Of a DNA stretch of 64,000 nt, positions 8,778-17,261 are shown one piece after another. Each line of letters starts with the position of its first letter. The stretch's first letter is position 1. The translations under genes and the position numbers were made by a program. Source of the DNA: Pelagibacterium montanilacus (GTDB taxonomy: Bacteria; Pseudomonadota; Alphaproteobacteria; Rhizobiales; Devosiaceae). The notes under the pieces are model-generated. The model was not told where the DNA came from. It saw nothing but the letters and a program-made list of their open reading frames with translations, and ran no database searches. The DNA is taken from the NCBI RefSeq assembly GCF_003992665.1, contig NZ_RZMX01000059.1:359142-423141 (forward strand), given 5' to 3'.

Positions 8778-8891
8778 ATATACTCGCTCGCAAGGCTGCA
8801 AGATGTACGCAACGATCTGCGCTCCCGGATCAACCCGGAGCCACCGAAAATGGTTAGCGAAGTGTTGGGCGACAAATCACGGACTTGGCGC

Positions 8892-8918
8892 TCCCGTTCT
8901 GATTCAATCAGAACGGGA
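8892..8918. repeat. Interspersed palindromic repeat, copy 2, overlapping the nadC 3' end
   Basis: TCCCGTTCTGATT and AATCAGAACGGGA form a perfect 13-base inverted repeat around one C, sharing a 19-base core with copy 1 near 3300. Read on the minus strand, it supplies the last nadC codons (Ser-Arg-Ser-Asp) and the stop, so the element has become part of the coding sequence and would also place a hairpin across the stop codon. Confidence 0.8.
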
Positions 8919-9791
8919 CATGCTGTGTCCGATGGCGATATCGAGCCCGATGTCGAGCGGGACGGATGCCGCGGTGATCCGGCTGGTGGAGATGAAATTC
9001 ACCCCGGTTTCCGCTATCGCCCGGACGGTCTCCTGCGTCACATTGCCCGAGGCTTCGAGCTTGGCCCGCCCGCCAGTCATCCCCACGGCGCGCCTGAGGG
9101 TATCCACATCCATGTTGTCGAGAAGGACCGCGTCGGCCCCGGCATCCAGCGCCTCGGCGAGCTGGTCGAGCGTATCGACCTCGATCTCGACGGCGACCAG
9201 ATGGCCGGCAAAGGCCCGCGCCGCCGCCAGCGCGGCACCGACGCCGCCCGCAACGGCAATATGGTTGTCCTTGATCAGGATCGCGTCCGATAGCCCGAAC
9301 CGGTGATTCTGGCCGCCGCCGCATTTCACTGCGTATTTTTCCAGCGCCCGCAGCCCCGGCGTGGTCTTGCGCGTGCAGCAGATGCGGGCGCCCGTGCCCT
9401 CGATCAGATCGACAAAGCGTCGGGTCAGCGATGCGACGCCGCTCATGTGGGTGAGGAAGTTGAGCGCGGTGCGCTCTGCCGCCAGGACCGCGCGGGCGTT
9501 GCCCGAGACCTCCAGCAGCACCTGGCCCGGGGTTATGGCCTCGCCATCGCTGGCCATCACCGTTACGCGCGGAGCGCCGCCGATCTGGGCGAATGCGGAC
9601 CGGGCGCAGTCGAACCCGCATACCACGCCGCCCGAGCGCGCAACCATGCGGGCGGTCGCGACCGCGTCGGGCGCGATGGTCGCCTGGCTGGTGAGGTCGC
9701 CGGCCTGGCCCAGATCTTCGGCCAGCGCCAGCCGGACCGCGGCCTCGACGATATGGACCGGCAGGGCAGGCGGATGGGCGGAAACGCTCAT
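8904..9791 (-). CDS. nadC: Nicotinate-nucleotide pyrophosphorylase (carboxylating), quinolinate phosphoribosyltransferase
   Basis: Converts quinolinate and PRPP to nicotinate mononucleotide, CO2 and PPi in de novo NAD synthesis (cytosol). At 295 residues it is of normal length. Conserved blocks are [13 protein letters not shown] (residues 106-118), the substrate-binding RKTTPG (141-146), Lys156, His163-Arg164, Lys174 in LIKDNH, EIEVD near 200, LLDNMD and LEASGNV. It overlaps the preceding FMN oxidase gene by 4 bases (9788-9791), implying translational coupling; nadA and nadB are not in the window. The final four residues are encoded by an interspersed palindrome. Confidence 0.95.
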   Translation of the reverse strand: MSVSAHPPALPVHIVEAAVRLALAEDLGQAGDLTSQATIAPDAVATARMVARSGGVVCGFDCARSAFAQIGGAPRVTVMASDGEAITPGQVLLEVSGNARAVLAAERTALNFLTHMSGVASLTRRFVDLIEGTGARICCTRKTTPGLRALEKYAVKCGGGQNHRFGLSDAILIKDNHIAVAGGVGAALAAARAFAGHLVAVEIEVDTLDQLAEALDAGADAVLLDNMDVDTLRRAVGMTGGRAKLEASGNVTQETVRAIAETGVNFISTSRITAASVPLDIGLDIAIGHSMSRSD

Positions 9792-10957
9792 GCGCGCCGG
9801 CTCTGGAAGATGTCGGGATCGAGCAGATTGTGCCGTCCCACATTGCGCACGTCGCGCTCACCGCATAGCGCCATCGTGGTGTCGAGTTCGGTCCGGATGA
9901 TCTCAAGCGCGCGCTTCACGCCCGGCTTGCCGCCAGCGCCCAGTCCATAGAGCCATGGCCGGCCCACATAGACACCCTTGGCGCCGAACGCGAGCGCGCG
10001 CAGCGCGTCCTGCCCGGACCGGATGCCCCCGTCCATATGCACTTCCATACGATCCCCGACCGCATCGACGATCGCCGGCAGGGCCGAGATCGAGGAGGGG
10101 GCACCATCGAGCTGGCGGCCACCATGGTTCGAGACGATGATGGCATCGGCGCCCGCGTCGGCGGCCAGCCGCGCGTCTTCGGGGTCCATGATGCCCTTGA
10201 GGATCACCTTGCCGCCCCAGCGCTCCTTGATCCACTCGAGATCCTTCCAGTCGAGGTGCGGATCGAACTGCTCGGCCGTCCAGGCCGAGAGCGAGGAGAG
10301 GTCCGTCACGCTCTTGGCGTGGCCCACGATGTTGCGGAAGGTGCGCCTCTTGGTGCCCAGCATCGAGAAGCACCAGCGCGGGCGGGTGACGAGCTGCAGC
10401 ATCGAGTTGAGATTGAATTTCGGGGGCGCGGACAGCCCGTTGCGCAGATCCTTGTGCCTCTGGCCCAGGATCTGCAGGTCAAGCGTGATCACCAGCGCCG
10501 AACAGTTCGCCGCCTTGGCCCGGTCGATCAGATTGGCCACGAAGTCCTTGTCACGCATCACATAGAGCTGGAACCAGAACGGCTTGCCGCCGATCGCCTC
10601 GGACACGTCCTCGATCGAACAGATGCTCATGGTCGAGAGCGTGAAGGGAATGCCCATCTCGGTCGCCACCTGGGCGCCCAGCATTTCGCCATCGGGGTGC
10701 TGCATGCCCGAAAGCCCGGTCGGCGCTATGGCCAGAGGCATCGAGACGTCCTGCCCGATCATCGCGCTCTTGAGCGAACGGTCGGTCATGTCCACGGCCA
10801 CCCGCTGGCGGAAAAGCACTTTGGCGTAGTCGCTCTCGTTGGAGCGGTAGGTGCCCTCGGTCCATGAGCCCGAATCCGCATAGTCAAAGAACATCCGCGG
10901 CACCCGCCGTCGGGCCTGCTCCTTGAGGTCGGCGATGGTCAGCGCGTTGGTGGTCAT
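9788..10957 (-). CDS. FMN-dependent alpha-hydroxy-acid dehydrogenase (L-lactate dehydrogenase-like)
   Basis: A 389-residue TIM-barrel flavoprotein of the LldD/glycolate oxidase family, which oxidises L-2-hydroxy acids such as lactate to 2-oxo acids. Family blocks include [12 protein letters not shown] near residue 70, the FMN-binding region [21 protein letters not shown], and [10 protein letters not shown] with the catalytic His. The ATG at 10957 is preferred to the open-frame start at 11011 because [14 protein letters not shown] is a typical family N-terminus. The coupling to nadC is odd: there is no obvious pathway link. The substrate is not certain; L-lactate is the commonest in this branch. 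Confidence 0.85.
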   Translation of the reverse strand: MTTNALTIADLKEQARRRVPRMFFDYADSGSWTEGTYRSNESDYAKVLFRQRVAVDMTDRSLKSAMIGQDVSMPLAIAPTGLSGMQHPDGEMLGAQVATEMGIPFTLSTMSICSIEDVSEAIGGKPFWFQLYVMRDKDFVANLIDRAKAANCSALVITLDLQILGQRHKDLRNGLSAPPKFNLNSMLQLVTRPRWCFSMLGTKRRTFRNIVGHAKSVTDLSSLSAWTAEQFDPHLDWKDLEWIKERWGGKVILKGIMDPEDARLAADAGADAIIVSNHGGRQLDGAPSSISALPAIVDAVGDRMEVHMDGGIRSGQDALRALAFGAKGVYVGRPWLYGLGAGGKPGVKRALEIIRTELDTTMALCGERDVRNVGRHNLLDPDIFQSRRA

Positions 10958-11014
10958 GGAGCCCCCGGTCAAGAATGCGACACAGCGCGTCTGGCGCGCG
11001 GCGCAATCCATAGC

Positions 11015-11047
11015 GCGGCAGACGGCCGGGGAAAAGACGTCTGCCGC
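11015..11047. other. Ten-base-pair perfect hairpin upstream of the lactate-dehydrogenase-like gene
   Basis: GCGGCAGACG (11015-11024) and CGTCTGCCGC (11038-11047) are perfect inverted repeats with a 13-base loop, between the stop of the small membrane gene (11090) and the start at 10957. No T-run follows on either strand. It could be a Rho-dependent or 3'-protecting hairpin for the small gene, or an operator. Confidence 0.4.
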
Positions 11048-11089
11048 AAATGGTCGCGGCCATCACGGCCGCCCGGGTCTATTGGAGCG

Positions 11090-11236
11090 TCAGTTGCCCT
11101 CGACCGAGAGCCCTTCTTCGTTGATCTCGACCTGAACGCCCGAAGGCTCGCTTTCCTGCTGATAGACGTAGATTCCCAGCCCGATGACCACCACGATCAG
11201 CGCGCCGAGAAGAATGTAGAGGGTGTTCCTGTTCAT
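11090..11236 (-). CDS. Small single-pass membrane protein, 48 residues
   Basis: The chosen ATG at 11236 follows GGAG at good spacing. The product begins MNRNTLYILLGALIVVVIG, a single hydrophobic helix over residues 5-23, followed by a short polar tail (QQESEPSGVQVEINEEG) predicted to be outside or periplasmic. From memory, near-identical small proteins of unknown function are widespread in Hyphomicrobiales, which supports a real gene. The open frame runs further upstream, but that part has no similarity and lacks a ribosome-binding site. Function unknown; small helices of this kind often bind or stabilise a membrane complex. Confidence 0.7.
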   Translation of the reverse strand: MNRNTLYILLGALIVVVIGLGIYVYQQESEPSGVQVEINEEGLSVEGN

Positions 11237-11300
11237 TGCAGGCTCCAATGGCTTTAAGTAATGCCGCACAACGCGTTGGTCGATAAGTCGGTTCCGCTTC

Positions 11301-12560
11301 TCAGCGCCCGTAGCTGCCCCGGAAGCGTTCCATGGCAAACGGGGAGATGTCGATCGCGGGCCTGGTTCCGGTCATGGCCTCCGAAAGCAGCCGTCCGGTG
11401 GCCGGGCCGAGCGTAAACCCGTGATGGGCGTGCCCGATCGCGGCCCACAGGCCCTTGTGCCTGGGCGCCGGGCCGATGATCGGCATCATGTCGGGCGTGC
11501 AGGGCCGCGCGCCCTTCCAGGGTTCGGGATCGAGGCGGTCGCCGAGCGGGAACAGCTTGCGCGCCTCGGCCTCGGCCTTGCCGAGCTGGATCGGGGTGGG
11601 TGCGGAATCCCGGTGCGCGAACTCCGCCCCGGTCGTCAGCCTTATCCCCTGTGTCATGGGCGCGAGGAGATAGCCGACCTCCGTGTCGAGAATCCAGGTG
11701 TTGAGCTTGGCCTCGCCGCGCGTGCCGTAATGCATGTGGTAGCCGCGCTTGACGAACAGCGGCAGCCGATAGCCCAGCGGCTCGAGAACCTCCGGTGCCC
11801 AGGGCCCGAGCGCCACCACGGCCTCGCGGCCCTCGGCAAGGGAATTGGCCGTGCGCACGCTCCAGCCTTCGCCATCGGTCTCCAGCGAGTCGATCCGATC
11901 GTTGAGGAACGTGCCGCCGAGCGATTTGAAAAGTTCGAAATAGGCGCTGACCAGCGCGCCGGGATTGCGGATGGTCCAGGGGTCCTGCCAGTGGATCGCG
12001 CCGGCCAGCCCCTTCTTGAGGTCGGGCTCGCGGCGCTCGAGTTCCGCGCCCTCGATCTGAGAGCTGTTGATCCCGAACTGCTCGTGGTCGGCCCGCGCCT
12101 TGGCCGCGTCGCGCCGCAGGGCCTCTGCGGTGCGGTAGACGAACATCCAGCCCTTGCGCACGACCAGATCGTCCGCACTCGCTGCCGCGATGAAATCGGC
12201 GTGCTCGTCGATGCTCATCCCGATCAGTGGCGCATAGCTCCGCACGATCTGCCGATAATTGCCGGGCGAGGATTTCCACCAATAGCGCAGCAGCGGTGGC
12301 GCAAAGCGCGGCAGCGCCAGCGGATCGTACCGCGCAGCGGTCGAAAGGTGCAGCCCCACCTGCATCAGCGTCGAAAGGTCCCGCGGGAAGGTGTGGGGGC
12401 GCACGCCCTCGCGCTGGATCACCCCGGCATTGCCGTAGGAGGTTTCGCGCCCGGGCTCGCGCCGGTCGACGATCAGAACCGACCGGCCCCTGCGCAGAAG
12501 GTGGATGCCCGTGGATATGCCGACGATGCCGGCGCCCAGAATGATGACGTCGTGTTTCAT
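11301..12560 (-). CDS. FAD-dependent D-amino-acid dehydrogenase-like oxidoreductase (DadA family)
   Basis: A 419-residue flavoprotein of the DAO/DadA family. It opens with the dinucleotide-binding motif VIILGAGIVGISTGIHLLRR and has a second FAD contact GNAGVI; the C-terminal part contains MMPIIGPAP and GHAHHGFTLGPATGRL, typical of membrane-associated D-amino-acid dehydrogenases. It would oxidatively deaminate a D-amino acid to a 2-oxo acid and pass electrons to the respiratory chain. I chose the ATG at 12560, which puts the Rossmann motif at the N-terminus. It follows the yejA terminator on the same strand, so it has its own promoter. Substrate unknown; it is a distant paralogue of the oxidase at 62709-63956. 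Confidence 0.82.
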   Translation of the reverse strand: MKHDVIILGAGIVGISTGIHLLRRGRSVLIVDRREPGRETSYGNAGVIQREGVRPHTFPRDLSTLMQVGLHLSTAARYDPLALPRFAPPLLRYWWKSSPGNYRQIVRSYAPLIGMSIDEHADFIAAASADDLVVRKGWMFVYRTAEALRRDAAKARADHEQFGINSSQIEGAELERREPDLKKGLAGAIHWQDPWTIRNPGALVSAYFELFKSLGGTFLNDRIDSLETDGEGWSVRTANSLAEGREAVVALGPWAPEVLEPLGYRLPLFVKRGYHMHYGTRGEAKLNTWILDTEVGYLLAPMTQGIRLTTGAEFAHRDSAPTPIQLGKAEAEARKLFPLGDRLDPEPWKGARPCTPDMMPIIGPAPRHKGLWAAIGHAHHGFTLGPATGRLLSEAMTGTRPAIDISPFAMERFRGSYGR

Positions 12561-12584
12561 GAGCCTGTTGTGCACCTGCGCGGA

Positions 12585-12622
12585 CAAAAAGAAAAGCTCC
12601 GGCCCCTTTCGGAAGCCGGAGC
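12585..12622 (-). terminator. Rho-independent terminator of the yej operon
   Basis: On the minus strand GCTCCGGC (12622-12615) pairs with GCCGGAGC (12603-12596) and is followed by TTTTCTTTTT. It starts 8 bases beyond the yejA stop and separates the operon from the DadA-like gene. Confidence 0.85.
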
Positions 12623-12630
12623 CGGGCGTC

Positions 12631-14484
12631 CTAGCGGTTGCCGCCCGTGGCCGCCGCCTTTTCCTCGTCCCACCACCAGATATCGGGGAAACCGATCGCG
12701 TAATAGGGCAGCTCTTCGGGATGGGTGAACCGGTTCCAGCGCGCGGTTCGCATCTCGGTGCTTACGTAGCTGGGCACCACATAGTGGTTGGCCAGCAGCA
12801 CCCGGTCGAGCGCCTTGGACGCCGCCTCGAGCGTTTCCCGATCCTCGGCAAAGATGATCCGGTCGATCAGCGCGTCGACGCCGGGGTCCGAGATGCCCGC
12901 ATAATTGCGCGAGCTGTTCACATCGGCCGAGCTCGATCCCCAGAAATCGCGTTGCTCGTTGCCGGGCGACATGGACTGGGCCCAGGACTGGTAGATCACG
13001 TCGTAGTCGCGCGACCGGACCCGATTGACATATTGCGGGGAGTCCACGGTGCGCACCGAAACGTCGGCGCCGATCGCCTCGAGGTTGGATTCGAGATGGA
13101 TCGCGATGGGCTCGAGCAGGGGGCCGTTCAACAGGATCTCGAAGCTGAACTGGTTGCCATCGGCATCGACCAGCCGGTTGCCATCGAGCATATAGCCCGC
13201 CTCGCCGAAGAGTCGCAGCGCCTCGCGCAGATTCTCGCGCGCGGCCTCCTCATTGCCGCCGACCGGGTTGGTGTATCGCTCGGTGAAGACCTCCTCGGGA
13301 ACGAGGTCGCGAACCTCCTCGAGGATTTCCAGTTCCAGACCTTCGGGCAGGCCCTCATGGCGCAGCTCGGAGCCGTAGAAATAGGAATCCACACGCTCAT
13401 AGAGCCCAAAGAAGATCGTCCGGTTCAACTCCTCGAAATCGAAGGCATAGTTCAGCGCCTCGCGCACCCTGGGGTCGGCGAACTGCTCGCGGCGCATGTT
13501 GGGCACGAAGCCGAACATCAGCCCGGCGCTGCGATAGGGCTCCTCGAATTCCTCGCGTACGATGCGGCCGTCCTCGACCGCGGGGAAGTCATAGGCAGTC
13601 GCCCACCGACGGGCGGTGTTTTCCAGCCACCAGTCGAACTCGTCGGCCTTGAAGGCCTCGAACATCACCGTGGTGTCGCGGAAATATTCAACCCTGTAGG
13701 TATCGAGATTGTAATGGCCCACATTGACCGGCTCGTCCCGGCCCCAATAGTCCGCCACCCGCTCATAGGTCACCGTGCGGCCCGGAACGAAGCTTTCGAG
13801 CCTGTAGGGCCCCGATCCCATGGGCGTCTCGAAGGTGGAAGCGCCGATATCGCGCGGCTCGCCGTCCTCGTTTTCCGCTTCCCACCAGTGCTTGGGCAGC
13901 ACGAGCAACTGGCCCATGATATGGGGCAATTCGCGGTTGCCGGCTTCGTCGAACGAAAAGGTCACCTCGCGCTCGCCGGTGATCTCAACGTCCGTCACAT
14001 TGGCATAATAGCTCTGGTAGAACGGGGAATGCTCTACCAGTGATTCAAAGGAAAACACCACGTCCTCGGGCGTCACCGGCTCGCCATCGTGCCAGCGCGC
14101 ATCCGCGTCGAGCCTGTAGGTCACCGAGGAAAAATCGTCCGGGTAGCGCAGGGCCTCGGCCAGCAATCCGTACTGGGTGTAAAGCTCGTCCTGCGAACTG
14201 GACATCAGCGTTTCATAGACCAGCCCGAGCCCTGAGGCCGCCTGTCCTTCGGGCAGGATGGGATTGAACGAGTCGAACGTGCCCTGCGCCGAGAGCCTGA
14301 CCGTGCCGGCCTTGGGCGCCTCGGGATTGACGTAGTCGAAATGCGCGAAGTCTTCGGCGTATTTGACTTCGCCGGTCAGTGAGGTCGCGTGCCGCCATTC
14401 TCCCTCATCCTGCGCGTACGCGGGCAGGGCGGCCGACAGCCCGCCGGCGGCGGCCAACAGCATGGCGAGGGGGGGGACGTTCAT
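12631..14484 (-). CDS. yejA: Peptide ABC importer, periplasmic binding protein (YejA-type)
   Basis: A 617-residue SBP_bac_5-family binding protein. The signal peptide ends near ALPAYAQ (about residue 24), so the mature protein is periplasmic. The early block GEVKYAEDFAHFDYVNPEAP and the cluster composition identify it as YejA; in Brucella and Rhizobium relatives YejABEF takes up peptides and confers resistance to or sensitivity for peptide antibiotics. The ATG at 14484 has GGAGAG upstream. It is the last gene of yejB-E-F-A and is followed by a strong terminator. The ligand is inferred from family. Confidence 0.88.
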   Translation of the reverse strand: MNVPPLAMLLAAAGGLSAALPAYAQDEGEWRHATSLTGEVKYAEDFAHFDYVNPEAPKAGTVRLSAQGTFDSFNPILPEGQAASGLGLVYETLMSSSQDELYTQYGLLAEALRYPDDFSSVTYRLDADARWHDGEPVTPEDVVFSFESLVEHSPFYQSYYANVTDVEITGEREVTFSFDEAGNRELPHIMGQLLVLPKHWWEAENEDGEPRDIGASTFETPMGSGPYRLESFVPGRTVTYERVADYWGRDEPVNVGHYNLDTYRVEYFRDTTVMFEAFKADEFDWWLENTARRWATAYDFPAVEDGRIVREEFEEPYRSAGLMFGFVPNMRREQFADPRVREALNYAFDFEELNRTIFFGLYERVDSYFYGSELRHEGLPEGLELEILEEVRDLVPEEVFTERYTNPVGGNEEAARENLREALRLFGEAGYMLDGNRLVDADGNQFSFEILLNGPLLEPIAIHLESNLEAIGADVSVRTVDSPQYVNRVRSRDYDVIYQSWAQSMSPGNEQRDFWGSSSADVNSSRNYAGISDPGVDALIDRIIFAEDRETLEAASKALDRVLLANHYVVPSYVSTEMRTARWNRFTHPEELPYYAIGFPDIWWWDEEKAAATGGNR

Positions 14485-14554
14485 GGCGTTCGCTCTCCGG
14501 GCGGTGAATGAAAAGGGCACTTAATCAGCCCCCTGTGGTGAATTGTTGGCAGCT

Positions 14555-16162
14555 TCACTTGTCCGTGTCTTCCAGAGCGGCTGCAAGCAGGGTCTTGGTA
14601 TACTCGTGTCGCGGATTGTCGAAGATCTCCACCGTCGGGCCGCGTTCGACCACCTTGCCATGGTGCATGACCAGCACATGGTCCGCCAGCGCCCGCACCA
14701 CGCGCAGATTGTGCGAGATGAACAGATAGGTGAGCCCGCGCCGCTCCTGCAGATCGCGCAACAGCTTCACGATCTGGGCCTGCACGCTCATGTCCAGCGC
14801 CGATGTCGGCTCGTCCAGGACGATGAAATCGGGCTCGAGCACCAGCGCGCGCGCGATCGATATGCGCTGGCGCTGTCCGCCGGAGAATTCGTGCGGATAG
14901 CGGTCTGTGATCATGGGATCGAGCCCCACTTCCACCAGCGCTTTGCTCACGCTCTCGGCGCGTTCTATCCCCGAAAGGCGCGGTTTGTGAACCGCCAGCC
15001 CCTCGGCGATGATATCGCCCACCGTCATGCGCGGCGACAGTGATCCGAAGGGATCCTGGAAGACGATCTGCATGTCGGCCCGCAGGGGGCGCATCTGGCG
15101 GAAAGACCGGCCGGCGATATCGGTGCCCTGAAAGACGATGCGCCCGTCCGAGGGCAACAGGCGCAACAGCGCCAGCCCCAGCGTCGTCTTGCCTGACCCC
15201 GACTCCCCCACCACGCCCAGCGTCTGGCCCTTGAGGACGGAGAGCTCGATCCCGTCCACGGCCTTGACGTGCCCAATCGTCCGGCGGAAGAGCCCGCGCT
15301 TGATGGGAAACCAGACCTTGAGGTCTTGGGCGCTCATGATCGTCTCGCCGCTGCCCCGATGGGCGGGGGGCGGATCGGACAATTCGGACGACAGCAAATG
15401 GCGGGTATAGGGATGCTGGGGGTTAGCGAACAGCTCGGCGGTGGCGTTGCGCTCCACGATCTCTCCGTTCTGCATCACGCACACCTTGTCGGCCATGCGG
15501 CGCACGATCCCCAGGTCATGGGTTATGAAAAGCATCGCCATCCCCATGCGGCGCTGCACCGATTTCAACAGATCGAGGATCTGCGCCTGCACAGTCACAT
15601 CCAGCGCGGTCGTTGGCTCGTCGGCGATCAGGAGGTCCGGCTCGTTGGCCAGAGCCATGGCGATCATGACCCGCTGGCGCTGCCCGCCGGAAAGCTGGTG
15701 GGGAAAGGAGCGCAGCCGGGTCTCGGGATCGGGAATGCCGACCGCATCGAGCAACTCGAGCACGCGCGTCCGGGCCGCGCTTTTCGAGAGCCCCAGATGG
15801 GTGAACAGCACCTCGCTCACCTGCTGCTCGATCGTGTGCACGGGATTGAGCGAGGTCATCGGCTCCTGAAAGATCATCGAGATCGCATTGCCGCGCACCT
15901 TGCGCAGTGCGCCCATGTCCGCCTTGAGCAGGTTCTGGCCCTTAAAGAGGATCTCGCCGGACGGGTGATGGGCCGCGGGGTATGGCAACAGCCGCAGCAC
16001 CGAGAGTGCGGTCACCGACTTGCCCGATCCGGATTCACCCACCAGTGCCAGCGTTTCTCCCGGTGCGAGATCGAAGCTCACGCCGCGCGCAGCGGTCAGG
16101 TCTCCCCCTTCCATGCGGAAGGCGACGTCGAGATCGCGTACGCTGAGAAGGGGTGAGGCCAT
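14555..16162 (-). CDS. yejF: Peptide ABC importer, fused double ATPase (YejF)
   Basis: A 535-residue protein with two complete oligopeptide-type ATPase domains in tandem. The first has GESGSGKS near residue 41, [15 protein letters not shown] and LLIADEPTTALDVT; the second has GESGSGKT near residue 320, FSGGQRQRISIARAL and IVLDEPTSALDMS. It supplies both ATP sites for the YejBE channel at the cytoplasmic face. The ATG at 16162 lies 4 bases after the yejE stop. The open frame to 16219 would overlap yejE and is not preferred. Confidence 0.92.
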   Translation of the reverse strand: MASPLLSVRDLDVAFRMEGGDLTAARGVSFDLAPGETLALVGESGSGKSVTALSVLRLLPYPAAHHPSGEILFKGQNLLKADMGALRKVRGNAISMIFQEPMTSLNPVHTIEQQVSEVLFTHLGLSKSAARTRVLELLDAVGIPDPETRLRSFPHQLSGGQRQRVMIAMALANEPDLLIADEPTTALDVTVQAQILDLLKSVQRRMGMAMLFITHDLGIVRRMADKVCVMQNGEIVERNATAELFANPQHPYTRHLLSSELSDPPPAHRGSGETIMSAQDLKVWFPIKRGLFRRTIGHVKAVDGIELSVLKGQTLGVVGESGSGKTTLGLALLRLLPSDGRIVFQGTDIAGRSFRQMRPLRADMQIVFQDPFGSLSPRMTVGDIIAEGLAVHKPRLSGIERAESVSKALVEVGLDPMITDRYPHEFSGGQRQRISIARALVLEPDFIVLDEPTSALDMSVQAQIVKLLRDLQERRGLTYLFISHNLRVVRALADHVLVMHHGKVVERGPTVEIFDNPRHEYTKTLLAAALEDTDK

Positions 16163-16166
16163 GGTC

Positions 16167-17261
16167 CTATCCGAAGGTCTTGCGCGGATCGAAGGCGTCG
16201 CGCACCGCTTCACCGGCAAAGACCAGCAGCGTGAGCATGATCGAAATCGAGAAAAAGCCCGTCAGCCCCAGCCAGGGTGCCTGGAGGTTGTTCTTGCCCT
16301 GGGCCAGCATCTCGCCCAGCGAAGGCGAGCCGGGCGGCAGGCCGAACCCCAGGAAGTCGAGCGATGTGAGCGTGCCGATCGAGCCCGCGAGCAGGAACGG
16401 CATGAACGTCACTGTCGCGACCATGGCATTGGGCAGAAGATGCTTGAACATGATCGCGATATTGCCGACTCCCAGCGCTCGCGCCGCGTTCACATACTCG
16501 AAATTGCGGCCGCGCAGGAATTCGGCGCGCACCACGCCCACCAGCGACACCCACGAGAACAGCAGCAATATGGTCATGAGCACCCAGAAGCTGGGCGCGA
16601 TCACGCTCGAGATGATCAGCAGCAGGTAGAGCGAGGGGATCGAGGTCCATATCTCTATGAAGCGCTGGAACAACAGGTCCGTCCAGCCGCCGAAATAGCC
16701 CTGCACCGCCCCGGCCACGACCCCGACGATCGAGGACAGCACGGTGAGCGTCAACCCGAACAGGACGGAAATCCTGAACCCGTGCACCAGCCGCGCAAAG
16801 ACGTCCCGGCCCTGATCGTCGGTGCCCAGGATATGGGTGTTGCCGAAGACGCATTGGGGGTCCTCCACGCCTTGGGAATAGCGCGAGCACACCTCGCTGC
16901 GCTCCATCATCCATGACGGGGGCGCGGGCGCGGGCACGGGCAGGGCGGAATTGACCGTGCGGTGCGAGTAGCGCACCAGCGGCCAGACCATCCAGCCATT
17001 GGCGTTGATCTCGTTCTGGATCGAGGTGGACCGGTACTGGGTGACCGCGAGGAACCCCCCGAACTTGGTTTCGGGATAATCGACGAGCAGCGGAAACAGG
17101 ATCTCGCCCTTGTAGGACGCGATGATCGGCTTGTCGTTGGCCAGCAGCTCGGCAAACAGGGTCACCACGACCAGGATGAGGAATATCCACGCCGAGACAT
17201 AGCCGCGTCGGTTGCGCTTGAAATTGGTCAGCCTGCGCTGGTTGATCGCCGAAAGCGCCAT
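16167..17261 (-). CDS. yejE: Peptide ABC importer permease (YejE)
   Basis: A 364-residue inner-membrane permease. It has an N-terminal cytoplasmic stretch, one membrane helix (AWIFLILVVVTLFAELL), a long periplasmic insert characteristic of YejE (blocks ETKFGG and ILGTDDQGRDVFARLVHG), then the binding-protein-dependent transport domain with the EAA loop around residues 275-290 (RALGVGNIAIMFKHLLPN). Start (ATG at 17261) and the yejB stop share one base (TGATG), indicating translational coupling. Confidence 0.92.
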   Translation of the reverse strand: MALSAINQRRLTNFKRNRRGYVSAWIFLILVVVTLFAELLANDKPIIASYKGEILFPLLVDYPETKFGGFLAVTQYRSTSIQNEINANGWMVWPLVRYSHRTVNSALPVPAPAPPSWMMERSEVCSRYSQGVEDPQCVFGNTHILGTDDQGRDVFARLVHGFRISVLFGLTLTVLSSIVGVVAGAVQGYFGGWTDLLFQRFIEIWTSIPSLYLLLIISSVIAPSFWVLMTILLLFSWVSLVGVVRAEFLRGRNFEYVNAARALGVGNIAIMFKHLLPNAMVATVTFMPFLLAGSIGTLTSLDFLGFGLPPGSPSLGEMLAQGKNNLQAPWLGLTGFFSISIMLTLLVFAGEAVRDAFDPRKTFG

